A DNA stretch of 64,000 bases from [Mycobacterium] fortunisiensis (GTDB taxonomy: Bacteria; Actinomycetota; Actinomycetes; Mycobacteriales; Mycobacteriaceae), in contig NZ_VOMB01000020.1 of the NCBI RefSeq assembly GCF_019050325.1, positions 1-64,000 on the forward strand, in the 5' to 3' direction. Below, piece after piece: positions 46,738 through 56,722 of this stretch. Position 1 is the stretch's first letter. Every line of letters starts with the position of its first letter. A program made the position numbers and the translations under genes. The notes under the pieces are model-generated. The model ran no database searches and was not told the DNA's origin. It saw only the letters and a list, made by a program, of their open reading frames with translations.

Positions 46738-48309
46738 TCAGGAGACCGCGGCGCGCGCCCCCGCGGCCCGTCGGCCGGCACGTTCGAACACCCACAGCCC
46801 GGCCACCGCCGCGGCCGCCGACACCGCACCGGCCACCCAGGACGCACAGTGGAACCCCGCGATGAAGGCGTCCTTGACCACCTCGTCGGCCCGGGCGCCC
46901 AGCGGCGCGGGCAGGCGGTGTGCGATCTGCACGCCTGCCATGACCGAACTCTGTGCGGCTTCTCGCACATCAGCCGTGAGCGGCGCGTCGGCAAGGTCGC
47001 GACCGACCGTCGACGAATAGACCGATGCCAGGATCGAGCCGAGCACCGCAACCCCGAGGGTGCCGCCGATCTCGCGACTGGTGTCGTTGACTGCCGCGCC
47101 CGCGCCGGCCTGACCGGCCGACAGTTCGTTGAGCACCAGCAGGGTGGCCGGGCCGGAGATCATCGCCACCCCGGCGGCCATGGTCGACATCGCCACGACG
47201 ATGACGCGCCAATAAGAGGTGTCGACCCCGTATTGCACGGTCAACCAGAAGCCCACGGCCAAGACCAAAGACCCACATGCGGCGGTGCGTCCTGAACCCA
47301 GCTTGTCGGCCAGCCACATGCTCGGTCCGGCGAGCACGGCCATCACGATCGCGAACGGAAGGGTGCGAATACCGGTTTCCAGCGGCGAATAGCCCTTTAC
47401 CGCCTGAAAGTACTGCGTCACCAAGAACACGAATCCCATCAGCGCAAAGAACCCGAAGGCCATCAACAGCGCAGCCGCCGCGAACCGGCGGTCGGCGAAC
47501 AATCGAACGTCGAACAGCGCGTTGGGCTTCCGGTGTTCCCAGGCTGCGAAGACCGCGATGACACCGGCGCCCACGGCGATCCCGGCGATGGTGCGCAGCG
47601 AGGACCACCCGTGATTGGGGGCCTCGATCACGCTGTAGACAAACAGTGCAACACCGATCGTGGACAGCAGGACGCCACCCAGATCGAACGCTTGGGCATC
47701 GGTATTCTTGTTGGGCGGCACCAGAATCGGGATGAGGATCAACGCCAGCAGACCCGCCGGGAGATTCGCCCAGAAGATCGAGCCCCACGAAAAGTGCTCC
47801 AGTAGCCAACCTCCCAGCACTGGCCCGATGGCGGCGGCCACGCCGGCTACCGCAGCCCACAAGGCAACGGCGAGCGCACGCTCGGTGAGATCGTCGAAGA
47901 TGACGACGACGATCGCCAGCGTGGCCGGGAACACCAACGCGGCGAACAGCCCGAGACCGGCGCGGGCACCGATCAATTGGCCCAGTGACCCCGACACCGC
48001 GGCGACCGCCGAAAATGCCATGAAGCCGACGACACCGACAAGCAGGATCAGCCGCCGCCCGAAGCGGTCGCCGAGATAGCCACCGGTCAGCAGCAGTCCG
48101 GCGAACACCAGGGTGTACATGTCGACCACCCACTGAAGGCCGGAGTTGTTGGCACCCAAGTCCTTTGCGATGGTCGGCAATGCCACGTTGACAATCGTGT
48201 TGTCGACGAACACCAGCAGCTCGGCCCAGCACAACGCCGCAAGGGCCAGCCAGCGCAGCCGGGTTCGAGCCCCCTCGGCAAGCGTCGGATTGTTACCGGT
48301 AACGACCAT
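46738..48309 (-). CDS. MFS efflux transporter, DHA2 (14-helix) family
   Basis: A 523-aa drug:proton antiporter. DHA2 signatures: FVDNTIVNVALPTIAKDLGA in helix 1, GGYLGDRFGRR between helices 2 and 3, and the antiporter motif C region GPVLGGWLLEHFSW. Fourteen hydrophobic segments can be counted. ATG 48309 (MVVTGNNPTLAEG) was chosen; a longer ORF would run through the operator palindrome. Divergent from a TetR gene, the usual layout for a repressed efflux pump. Confidence 0.9.
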   Translation of the reverse strand: MVVTGNNPTLAEGARTRLRWLALAALCWAELLVFVDNTIVNVALPTIAKDLGANNSGLQWVVDMYTLVFAGLLLTGGYLGDRFGRRLILLVGVVGFMAFSAVAAVSGSLGQLIGARAGLGLFAALVFPATLAIVVVIFDDLTERALAVALWAAVAGVAAAIGPVLGGWLLEHFSWGSIFWANLPAGLLALILIPILVPPNKNTDAQAFDLGGVLLSTIGVALFVYSVIEAPNHGWSSLRTIAGIAVGAGVIAVFAAWEHRKPNALFDVRLFADRRFAAAALLMAFGFFALMGFVFLVTQYFQAVKGYSPLETGIRTLPFAIVMAVLAGPSMWLADKLGSGRTAACGSLVLAVGFWLTVQYGVDTSYWRVIVVAMSTMAAGVAMISGPATLLVLNELSAGQAGAGAAVNDTSREIGGTLGVAVLGSILASVYSSTVGRDLADAPLTADVREAAQSSVMAGVQIAHRLPAPLGARADEVVKDAFIAGFHCASWVAGAVSAAAAVAGLWVFERAGRRAAGARAAVS

Positions 48310-48331
48310 CGCGACCCCCGTTGCGATCCAT

Positions 48332-48357
48332 AATCTGGATACACGCGTATCCAGATT
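48332..48357. promoter_or_regulatory. TetR-type operator between the divergent efflux pump and regulator
   Basis: AATCTGGATAC-ACGC-GTATCCAGATT: perfect 11-base arms with a 4-base centre. It lies 23 bases before the efflux gene and 93 before the TetR gene, so one site can control both promoters. This is the best operator candidate in the window. Confidence 0.75.
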
Positions 48358-48449
48358 TGGCACAGTATCGGCGGCCCCGGTCCGTGTCAACGGACGTCAA
48401 GTTCCAGACCGGCCGGCCATCGGCCGTGGTTCTGTCAGACTGGTGCGCG

Positions 48450-49082
48450 ATGTCTGCCGATTCCACCGTCAACACGCGTCCCTACCGCGGAATCACCACC
48501 GATTCGCGGGTCGCCCGCCGGCGGCGGCAGCTACTCGAGGTCGGACTGGACATCCTCGGCGATCCACAGGGCGGCGGCGAGCTGACCGTTCGGGCGATCT
48601 GCGCGGGAGCACCGCTGGCACAGCGCTATTTCTACGAGAGCTTCACCGACAAGGACGAGTTTGCGGCCGCGGTCTACGACTGCGCCCTGGCCCGGGTCGT
48701 GCAGGCCGTCGAGCGGCCGTTGGCGAAGGCCCGCTACAGCGATGGCTCTCGGGTCGGCATCTCCGCACTGGTGCGTGTCCTCGCCGCCGATCGCCGTCTC
48801 GGGCAGATCTTGTTCAGCCCGCACCAGACCAACCCCGTGGTGATCGCCAAGCGGTTCGAATCGACCGCGGCTTTCGTCTCCCTGTTCACCGCGCAGGTCA
48901 GCGGCCAGTTCGGCACGAAAGACGGTAGACCTCCGCTGGCCGCACACTTCATCGTCGGCGGCGTCGCCCAGGCGATCGGCGCCTGGCTGAACGCCGACGT
49001 GCGTATAGCCAAGGCCGCGCTCATCGACGAACTCGTCGGGTTCCTCGATCGACATGGAGTCGGTCACACTCCAGGGCGGTAA
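48450..49082 (+). CDS. TetR family transcriptional regulator
   Basis: A 210-aa regulator. The helix-turn-helix region is ARRRRQLLEVGLDILGDPQG ... LTVRAICAGAPLAQRYFYES, about residues 20-70; the rest is a helical ligand-binding domain. ATG 48450 gives a normal length. It is divergent from the DHA2 efflux pump, with an 11+11 palindrome between them, so it probably represses the pump and itself until an inducer binds. Confidence 0.9.
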   Translation: MSADSTVNTRPYRGITTDSRVARRRRQLLEVGLDILGDPQGGGELTVRAICAGAPLAQRYFYESFTDKDEFAAAVYDCALARVVQAVERPLAKARYSDGSRVGISALVRVLAADRRLGQILFSPHQTNPVVIAKRFESTAAFVSLFTAQVSGQFGTKDGRPPLAAHFIVGGVAQAIGAWLNADVRIAKAALIDELVGFLDRHGVGHTPGR

Positions 49083-49137
49083 CGATCGCCGCCTCCGCTA
49101 CCCTGACGAAGTTAACGAGGATTCGGGGGGGTTGGTA

Positions 49138-49536
49138 ATGCGCGCGATCCAAATATGCGCAGTCGCCGCGGCGGTCAGTGTGGCCGCTGCCGCCATCGGG
49201 ACAGTGGTCGGGCCGGCGGCGGCCTGGGCGCGGGGGGAACAGACCGGGATGTGCACGATGTTGCTGGACGGCGACTCGCTGGACTGCGACTGGGGCGCGT
49301 CGGGCAACCAGGTCTGGTTGAGCATCGAGAACGACACCGAACACGACATCCGTTGCGTGGCCGAGGCCACCTTCGAGATCATGTGGGACGACGCCTCGGC
49401 GGATGTTCGCAAAGGCGACACCGCGAAGTTGGTGCTCCAGCGCGATCCGGAGGACACCGAATGGTACAAAGTCACCTGCTCCACCCAAGGCGGCAAGGTC
49501 GAAGATTCCAGATCGTTCTCGGTCTGGTCGGATTGA
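49138..49536 (+). CDS. small secreted protein of unknown function
   Basis: A 132-aa protein. The signal peptide (MRAIQICAVAAAVSVAAAAI) ends near AAAWA-RG. The mature part is acidic with four Cys (MCTMLLDGDSLDCDW, DIRCVAEA, VTCSTQGG), likely two disulfides, and beta-rich. No family recognised. ATG 49138 follows GGGGGG by 6 bases; an upstream ATG has no leader. Next to, but 55 bases after, the TetR gene. Confidence 0.75.
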   Translation: MRAIQICAVAAAVSVAAAAIGTVVGPAAAWARGEQTGMCTMLLDGDSLDCDWGASGNQVWLSIENDTEHDIRCVAEATFEIMWDDASADVRKGDTAKLVLQRDPEDTEWYKVTCSTQGGKVEDSRSFSVWSD

Positions 49537-49648
49537 CCTGGCCGGCACGGCAATTCGTCGTTTGACGGGCGCTTTGCCGAGGTATCGCGATGGGGCGGCA
49601 CCCCTGACCGTGGTCAAAGATGCCGCCCCACCGGCGTCTTTCTCATCG

Positions 49649-49719
49649 AGCGAGTGACGGGATTCGAACCCGTGTAAACGGCTTTGCAGGCCGGTTCCTA
49701 GCCACTCAGACACACCCGC
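49649..49719 (-). tRNA. tRNA-Cys (anticodon GCA)
   Basis: On the minus strand, the acceptor 5' arm GCGGGTG pairs with CACTCGC (one G-U), followed by discriminator T. The anticodon loop is CTGCAAA, giving GCA. The T-arm is ACGGG-TTCGAAT-CCCGT. Length is 71 bases; CCA is not encoded. Standard cysteine tRNA features are all present. Confidence 0.93.
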
Positions 49720-49797
49720 ATCGAGATACACAGTGCCAGTGATGCGGGTGTGGCCCAAGTGTTTCGATCTCGGTGATTGCATGGGCATGGATCGCCA

Positions 49798-49857
49798 CGA
49801 GTGTGCGCACACTGCGGATATTTTGCGGCGCGTCGGGGGCAGACGCGCACGCTCGCG
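49798..49857. repeat. intergenic imperfect palindrome, copy C (between tRNA-Cys and an MFS gene)
   Basis: The left arm cgagtgtgcgc (49798-49808) pairs with gcgcacgctcg (49845-49855), one mismatch. The interior ttttgcggcg and cagacgcgcacgctcgcg match copy A in the same order and orientation. Like the other copies, it ends just before the 3' end of a minus-strand gene region. Confidence 0.7.
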
Positions 49858-49870
49858 AGGCTGGACGGCG

Positions 49871-51253
49871 CTACCGGGCAGAGCGGGTCGAGGCCACCGC
49901 GCCGAAGGCGGCAAGCACGGCGAAGACGCCGAACAGCCACCGCGCGGCCACCGCATCGCCGGAGCCCACCACGTTGACGACGACGCCGGCCAGGCCCGCT
50001 CCGAACGCCCCGCAGATCAGCTGCACGGTGTTGATCGCCGCCGCCGCGGCCGGCCCTTCGGCCGGGTCGTCGACGCTGCCCATCGCCCACGCGGACAGAT
50101 GCGGCCAGGCGATACCGATACCGGCGCCGGTGACCACCAGCGCCAGCGCCCAACCCACCACCGACCACGGCGCCATGCCATCGCGGATCAACACAGCGCC
50201 GGTGCCCAGCCCGGCCGCCATCACGATCGGGGCGAATGCCACGGTGCGCGTGATCACCCGTCGCCGCTGCAGCGAGGCACTGACGAACTCCCCCGCCGTC
50301 CAGCCGACGGACAACACCGCGCCGAAGAAGCCGGCCAGCACCGGCGTCAAATGTCCGAGCCGCTGCCCGAACAACGGCACGTACATGTCGACCATGGTGG
50401 CGGCCATCAACACCCCGAGGGTCAGATAGATCCACTTGAGTGGACCCGCACCGAATGTGCTGGGCGGCAACACCGATGCCACGGCCCGGCGATCGACCGC
50501 CACGAATCCCGCCACCAGCGCCACGCCGAGCCCGAGCAGCGCCACCGTGGCGCGCCAGTCGTGCGGAATGCCCGCCACGCTGACCGCCATCGCCGCGGAC
50601 CCCAACACGGCCAGCGACCGCACCGGAATGCCCGGCGCCGGAGCCGACGACGCACCCCGCGCCGGCAGGGCCACGGGCACCAGTGCGGCCATCGCCACCG
50701 TCAGCACGACCAACCCGCCGAAAGCCCACCGCCAGTGCCCCACCTGCGCGAACAACCCGCCCGCCGCGGGGCCGATCACGGTTCCGACACCCCACATCGC
50801 CGAGACAAGTGCAGATGCCTTGATCCACAACGTGTTCGGAAGCGCGGTATTGATGACGGCATAGCCCAGACCGGCCAGCAACCCACCGGCGAAGCCCTGC
50901 ACCGTGCGCGCGACGAGCAGGACCTCCATGCTCGGCGCCAGCGCACACCCCAGGCTGCCCACACCGAACACCGTGAGCCCCAACAGGTATGCCCGGCGCG
51001 GCCCCAGCCGCATCAGCGTCGAATGCACCGTGGTGGCGGCGATCACCGACGACACCAGGTACACCGTCGTGACCCAGGCGTAGAACCGTTGGCCACCGAT
51101 CTCGGGAACCGCACTCGGTAGCAGGCTGATGGTGAGGAACTCGTTGGTGGCATACAGCAGCACACCGCCGGCGAGCACGGTGGAGGCACCTAGATGACGG
51201 GCGCCCAACAGTTGGCGCCAGGTCCCGGTATCGGTGGTCACGGTGTCGGTCAC
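49871..51253 (-). CDS. MFS transporter (Rv1634-like)
   Basis: A 460-aa multidrug-type major facilitator next to uvrB, as in M. tuberculosis. Twelve to fourteen hydrophobic helices; YAWVTTVYLVSSVIAATT and MRLGPRRAYLLG form helix 2 and the loop 2-3 motif, and GTVIGPAAGGLFAQVGHWRW fits the antiporter motif. ATG 51253; it is 45 bases after uvrB on the same strand. Substrate unknown. Confidence 0.9.
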   Translation of the reverse strand: MTDTVTTDTGTWRQLLGARHLGASTVLAGGVLLYATNEFLTISLLPSAVPEIGGQRFYAWVTTVYLVSSVIAATTVHSTLMRLGPRRAYLLGLTVFGVGSLGCALAPSMEVLLVARTVQGFAGGLLAGLGYAVINTALPNTLWIKASALVSAMWGVGTVIGPAAGGLFAQVGHWRWAFGGLVVLTVAMAALVPVALPARGASSAPAPGIPVRSLAVLGSAAMAVSVAGIPHDWRATVALLGLGVALVAGFVAVDRRAVASVLPPSTFGAGPLKWIYLTLGVLMAATMVDMYVPLFGQRLGHLTPVLAGFFGAVLSVGWTAGEFVSASLQRRRVITRTVAFAPIVMAAGLGTGAVLIRDGMAPWSVVGWALALVVTGAGIGIAWPHLSAWAMGSVDDPAEGPAAAAAINTVQLICGAFGAGLAGVVVNVVGSGDAVAARWLFGVFAVLAAFGAVASTRSAR

Positions 51254-51298
51254 GCTGACGACGCTAGAAGCTGAACGGCGGTTGAGGTCAACACCGGC

Positions 51299-53467
<2,169 letters not shown>

Positions 53468-53601
53468 GCTCACCAGCGTAGAACTGTCCACCGACAACTT
53501 CCGGTCCTGTTCGCTGCACGCGTAGGCTGACCCACATCCACCCGCCCAAACACGAGACATTCGACCTGGTCGCTCGCACGAACACCGATCCCAAAGGCAT
53601 C

Positions 53602-54042
53602 GTGCGGGCGGTTGACGTCTACACCGTCGAACCCTGGGGCCTGTACATGGCCCGTCCGACCCCGGGTCGGGCGCAATTCCACTACCTGGAATCCTGGCTG
53701 CTGCCGACGCTGGGTTTGCGGGCCAGCGTGTTCCACTTCAACCCCGGCCATGAGCGGGATCAGGACTTCTACCTCGACGTGGGCCACTACACCGCCGGCC
53801 CCGCCAGGTGGCACTCCGAGGACCACTACCTGGACCTGGTGTTGCGCACCGGCCGCGAGGTCGAGCTGTGTGACGTCGACGAGCTGCTCACCGCGGTCCG
53901 GCACGGCCTGCTGGCCCCAGAGGTCGGTGAGCGGGCCGTGCAAACCGCCGCCACCGCGATCGCCGGCCTGGCCGGCTGCGGGTATCGGCTGGATCGGTGG
54001 CTGGCCGGCCACGGCATGGCCCTGACTTGGCGAGAGACGTAG
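53602..54042 (+). CDS. DUF402 domain-containing protein (Rv1632c-like)
   Basis: A 146-aa form from GTG 53602. The DUF402 core is clear: [40 protein letters not shown] and [20 protein letters not shown]402 proteins form a small beta-barrel often linked to RNA or nucleotide phosphate chemistry; the role here is unknown. Coding-like sequence in the same frame continues upstream to about 53527 ([23 protein letters not shown]), but without ATG, GTG or TTG, so the true start may be a CTG at 53527. Confidence 0.85.
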   Translation: MRAVDVYTVEPWGLYMARPTPGRAQFHYLESWLLPTLGLRASVFHFNPGHERDQDFYLDVGHYTAGPARWHSEDHYLDLVLRTGREVELCDVDELLTAVRHGLLAPEVGERAVQTAATAIAGLAGCGYRLDRWLAGHGMALTWRET

Positions 54043-54065
54043 CGAGGGGCGTAAGGTCAAGATTC

Positions 54066-54629
54066 ATGAGCTCAGCTAAGTACGCCTGGGGAGCGGCTGC
54101 CGCGCTGGCCGGACTGCTCGCTGGCGCGCTGGCGATTCCCGCCGCAGCCCAGGCCGATCCGGACCCGACACCGCAGGTCGAGCCACCACCTGGACAACAG
54201 CTTCACAACGTCACCTACCGCGCCCGCATCGATGGCGTCTCGCGCAACGCGACCATCGCGTACAAGATCGACGACGACAACATCAACACCGCCGACCCGT
54301 CGATGCTGCCCGGCCGCATTTTCGAAGCCACCGGTGTGGTGTCCGACCCCCAGGCCGCCGGGATGGCGGTCCGGATCGACTGGCCGTATTCGGCGAACCT
54401 GCACTGCGAGATCCTGGTGGACGATCAGATGGTGGCCCAGGCCGACACCTTCGTCGCGCCGCGGCTGACCCGCCCGAAGGACGATCCCAACTACGGCAGC
54501 CTGCCCTGCGGCGCCAACCTGAACACCTCGCTGCCGGCTTCGGTGATCAACCCGGCCATCGACGCCGACCAACCCGTCCCCGCCGAGCCCGGCGCCGAAC
54601 CCGCCCCGGAAGCCCCACCGATCGCCTGA
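54066..54629 (+). CDS. secreted protein of unknown function
   Basis: A 187-aa exported protein. The signal segment (YAWGAAAALAGLLAGALAIP) is followed by an AQADP site. The mature domain is beta-rich (VTYRARIDGVSRNATIAYKI, DWPYSANLHCEILVDDQMV) with two Cys likely bonded, and ends in a Pro/Ala/Glu-rich tail. It faintly resembles the beta domain of MmpS-type accessory proteins, but I would not assign it. ATG 54066 lies 23 bases after the DUF402 gene, so they may be co-transcribed. Convergent with a GntR gene. Confidence 0.75.
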   Translation: MSSAKYAWGAAAALAGLLAGALAIPAAAQADPDPTPQVEPPPGQQLHNVTYRARIDGVSRNATIAYKIDDDNINTADPSMLPGRIFEATGVVSDPQAAGMAVRIDWPYSANLHCEILVDDQMVAQADTFVAPRLTRPKDDPNYGSLPCGANLNTSLPASVINPAIDADQPVPAEPGAEPAPEAPPIA

Positions 54630-54632
54630 GCG

Positions 54633-55367
54633 TCAGCGTTTGAGCCAGGACTCGACCGTGTGCCGAGTGTCGTTGATGTGGGCCTCCATCTGCGCGGCAG
54701 CCAGTTCGGGGTCACGGTTCTCGATCGCCGCGAGGATCGACTCGTGGTAGTCGTTGGCATTGGGTTCCAGGCGGCCGAAGATCGCCCCCACCGGGGCCCA
54801 CATCCGCCTGCGGGCATCGGCGACGGCGTCGAGCAGCCGATCGTTCTGCGCCGCCTGGGCGATGCCCAGGTGAAACGCCGAGTCCAGGGTCTGGAACTCG
54901 GCGGTGTGCTGCGCCGACGGATCGGCCATCCCGATCCGCTGCGCCGCGTCCATATCGGCCAGCAGACTCCGCAATTCGGTCAGATCAGTGGCCCGGCGTC
55001 GCTCGGCCGCCAACCGGACCGCGCCGGTTTCGACGACGACACGGTAATCGAAGGCATCCCGGATCTCACGCTTGTTGCGGCGCAGTTCCCGACGCATCTC
55101 GGCCGGGTCATACTGCGGTGCCTGCACGGTGAACCCGCCGCCCCGCCCGCGCCGTACCGTGATGAGCCCGTCGCCCTCCAAGATCGCCACCGCGGTGCGC
55201 ACGGTGGTCCGGGACACATCGAGCAGGTCGGAGAGCTCACGTTCGGTGGGCAGTCGATCGCCGGGCCGGAACTGCCCCAGCTCCAGGGCCCGCCGCATCT
55301 GGTCGACCACCAGCTCATGTGCCGCGATCTGCCGAACCGGAACCAACGCCGGTCTGGATGTTGACAT
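54633..55367 (-). CDS. GntR/FadR family transcriptional regulator
   Basis: A 244-aa regulator. The N-terminal winged helix is LPTERELSDLLDVSRTTVRT with AILEGDGLITVRRGRGGGF; the C-terminal FCD domain has the metal-type ligands of FadR-like proteins (RVVVETGAVRLAAE, LDSAFHLGIAQAAQ, DYHESILAAI). ATG 55367 has GGGGGGA 4 bases upstream, which decides the start over the earlier ORF start. Targets are unknown; there is no obvious adjacent metabolic operon. Confidence 0.9.
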   Translation of the reverse strand: MSTSRPALVPVRQIAAHELVVDQMRRALELGQFRPGDRLPTERELSDLLDVSRTTVRTAVAILEGDGLITVRRGRGGGFTVQAPQYDPAEMRRELRRNKREIRDAFDYRVVVETGAVRLAAERRRATDLTELRSLLADMDAAQRIGMADPSAQHTAEFQTLDSAFHLGIAQAAQNDRLLDAVADARRRMWAPVGAIFGRLEPNANDYHESILAAIENRDPELAAAQMEAHINDTRHTVESWLKR

Positions 55368-55483
55368 TCGTCCCCCCTTCGGACGTCCCAAACGCTACCG
55401 CACAGCCGGACGCCCCCACGCGCTCGACCACCGACCGCACCGGCCGTGCGAAACCTGGTGCAGCCCAGCGCCGCCGGCCTACC

Positions 55484-56647
55484 TCAGGGCCGCCAACCGG
55501 TCGTTTCCGCCCACTGCGCGGCCCGCCGATAAGCGTCCAGGAACCACGGCTCCTTGGCCACGGTGTAGTCGGGTGACTTCACCGCGGCGTGCTTGGCCGC
55601 CAGATAATCGGCCCGCACACCCGGGTTCGCCCGCAGCCAGTCGACGAACATCAGGGCGAACCGCTGGTTGGGCCGGCCGTCCACCCGGATGTGCACGTTG
55701 GTCGGCCGGCCCGGATCGGCCGAGGCGTGGAACCGCTTCTGCCACACCGCCGGATCGTCGGTGTGCGGGGTATCGGCGGTGATGCCGGCGACCACGGGAT
55801 AGCCGGCGGCCAACAACGCGTCGGCGAGTTCGTCGGCGACAGCCAAGGACTCGACCGTCACCTGCACGTCGATGACGTCCTTGGCGTCCATCCCGGGCAC
55901 CGCCGTCGAACCGATGTGGTCGATGCGCACCGCCCGGTGCCCGCACGCGGTGTTCAACCGCGCCACGATGCGGCGAGCCTGCTCCGGCCACGTCGCGTCG
56001 TAGGGCACCACGACCGGGTCGGACTGCGCCGGTCGCCGGATCTGCAGATTGTGCGCGAACGGCAGGATCCGCTCGTGCCACAGGGCCCGGGCGGCTTCGA
56101 CCACCGCGCCCGGGCTCCCCGAATTGTCCAGCCACACATCGGCGACCGCGCGGCGCTGCTCCTCGGTGGCCTGCGCGGCGATGCGGGCCCGGGCGTCCTC
56201 CTCGGTGAACCCGCGGTACTCGATCAGCCGCTTGACCCGGATCTCCGGGTCCGCGTTGACCACGATGACCAACGGGAACATCGGCGCCATCTGGGATTCC
56301 ACCAGCAGCGGGATGTCCTCGACGATGACGGCGTCCTCGTGCGCCGCCGCAATGAGCTCCGAGCGCCGATGCGCCACCAGCGGATGCACGATGCCGTTGA
56401 GGGTCGCGCGTTTCTCGTCGTCACTGAAGGCCACCGCAGCCAGCGCCGGCCGGTTCAGCGCCCCCTCGGGCAGCAGGATCTGATCCCCGAACGCCTCGAC
56501 GAGCTTGGCCAGCCCCTCGGTCCCCGGCTCGACGACTTCCCGCGCGATGACATCACCGTCGACGATGATGCCGCCGAGCTCACTGAATGTCGCCGACACT
56601 GTTGACTTTCCGGCGCCGATACCGCCGGTTAACCCGATGCGAAGCAC
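55484..56647 (-). CDS. coaE: dephospho-CoA kinase with a C-terminal UPF0157/GrpB domain
   Basis: Last step of CoA synthesis. N-terminal kinase (1-200): the P-loop is LTGGIGAGKST, followed by the DPCK motifs VDGDVIAREVV and IPLLVES. The C-terminal half (about 205-387) is a GrpB/UPF0157 nucleotidyltransferase-like fold: RIDHIGSTAVPGMDAKDVID, GRPTNVHIRV and FVDWLRANP. The fusion is standard in mycobacteria. GTG 56647 (VLRIGLTGG) is chosen; TTG 56653 is an alternative. It lies 75 bases after rpsA. Confidence 0.95.
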   Translation of the reverse strand: MLRIGLTGGIGAGKSTVSATFSELGGIIVDGDVIAREVVEPGTEGLAKLVEAFGDQILLPEGALNRPALAAVAFSDDEKRATLNGIVHPLVAHRRSELIAAAHEDAVIVEDIPLLVESQMAPMFPLVIVVNADPEIRVKRLIEYRGFTEEDARARIAAQATEEQRRAVADVWLDNSGSPGAVVEAARALWHERILPFAHNLQIRRPAQSDPVVVPYDATWPEQARRIVARLNTACGHRAVRIDHIGSTAVPGMDAKDVIDVQVTVESLAVADELADALLAAGYPVVAGITADTPHTDDPAVWQKRFHASADPGRPTNVHIRVDGRPNQRFALMFVDWLRANPGVRADYLAAKHAAVKSPDYTVAKEPWFLDAYRRAAQWAETTGWRP

Positions 56648-56677
56648 GCCCAACAGTGTGTCAGGCCCCCGGAACCA

Positions 56678-56710
56678 CGAACGCCCCGACCCAAAGGGCC
56701 GGGGCGTTCG
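56678..56710 (-). terminator. GC-rich hairpin after rpsA without a U-tract
   Basis: CGAACGCCCCGACCC (56678-56692) and GGGCCGGGGCGTTCG (56696-56710) form a long stem with a 3-base AAA loop and one mismatched step. It is followed on the minus strand by CGTGGTTCC, not T residues: the I-shaped type of terminator common in mycobacteria. Confidence 0.6.
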
Positions 56711-56722
56711 TCGTTGCGCTGT

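Noticed and set aside
48292..48303. GTTACCGGTAAC palindrome as an operator
   Set aside because: It lies inside the first codons of the efflux gene and may be chance; the 26-bp palindrome at 48332 is far stronger.
49649..49870. Genomic island or prophage attached at tRNA-Cys
   Set aside because: No integrase, direct repeat of the tRNA end or phage gene is found; the neighbours are core genes.
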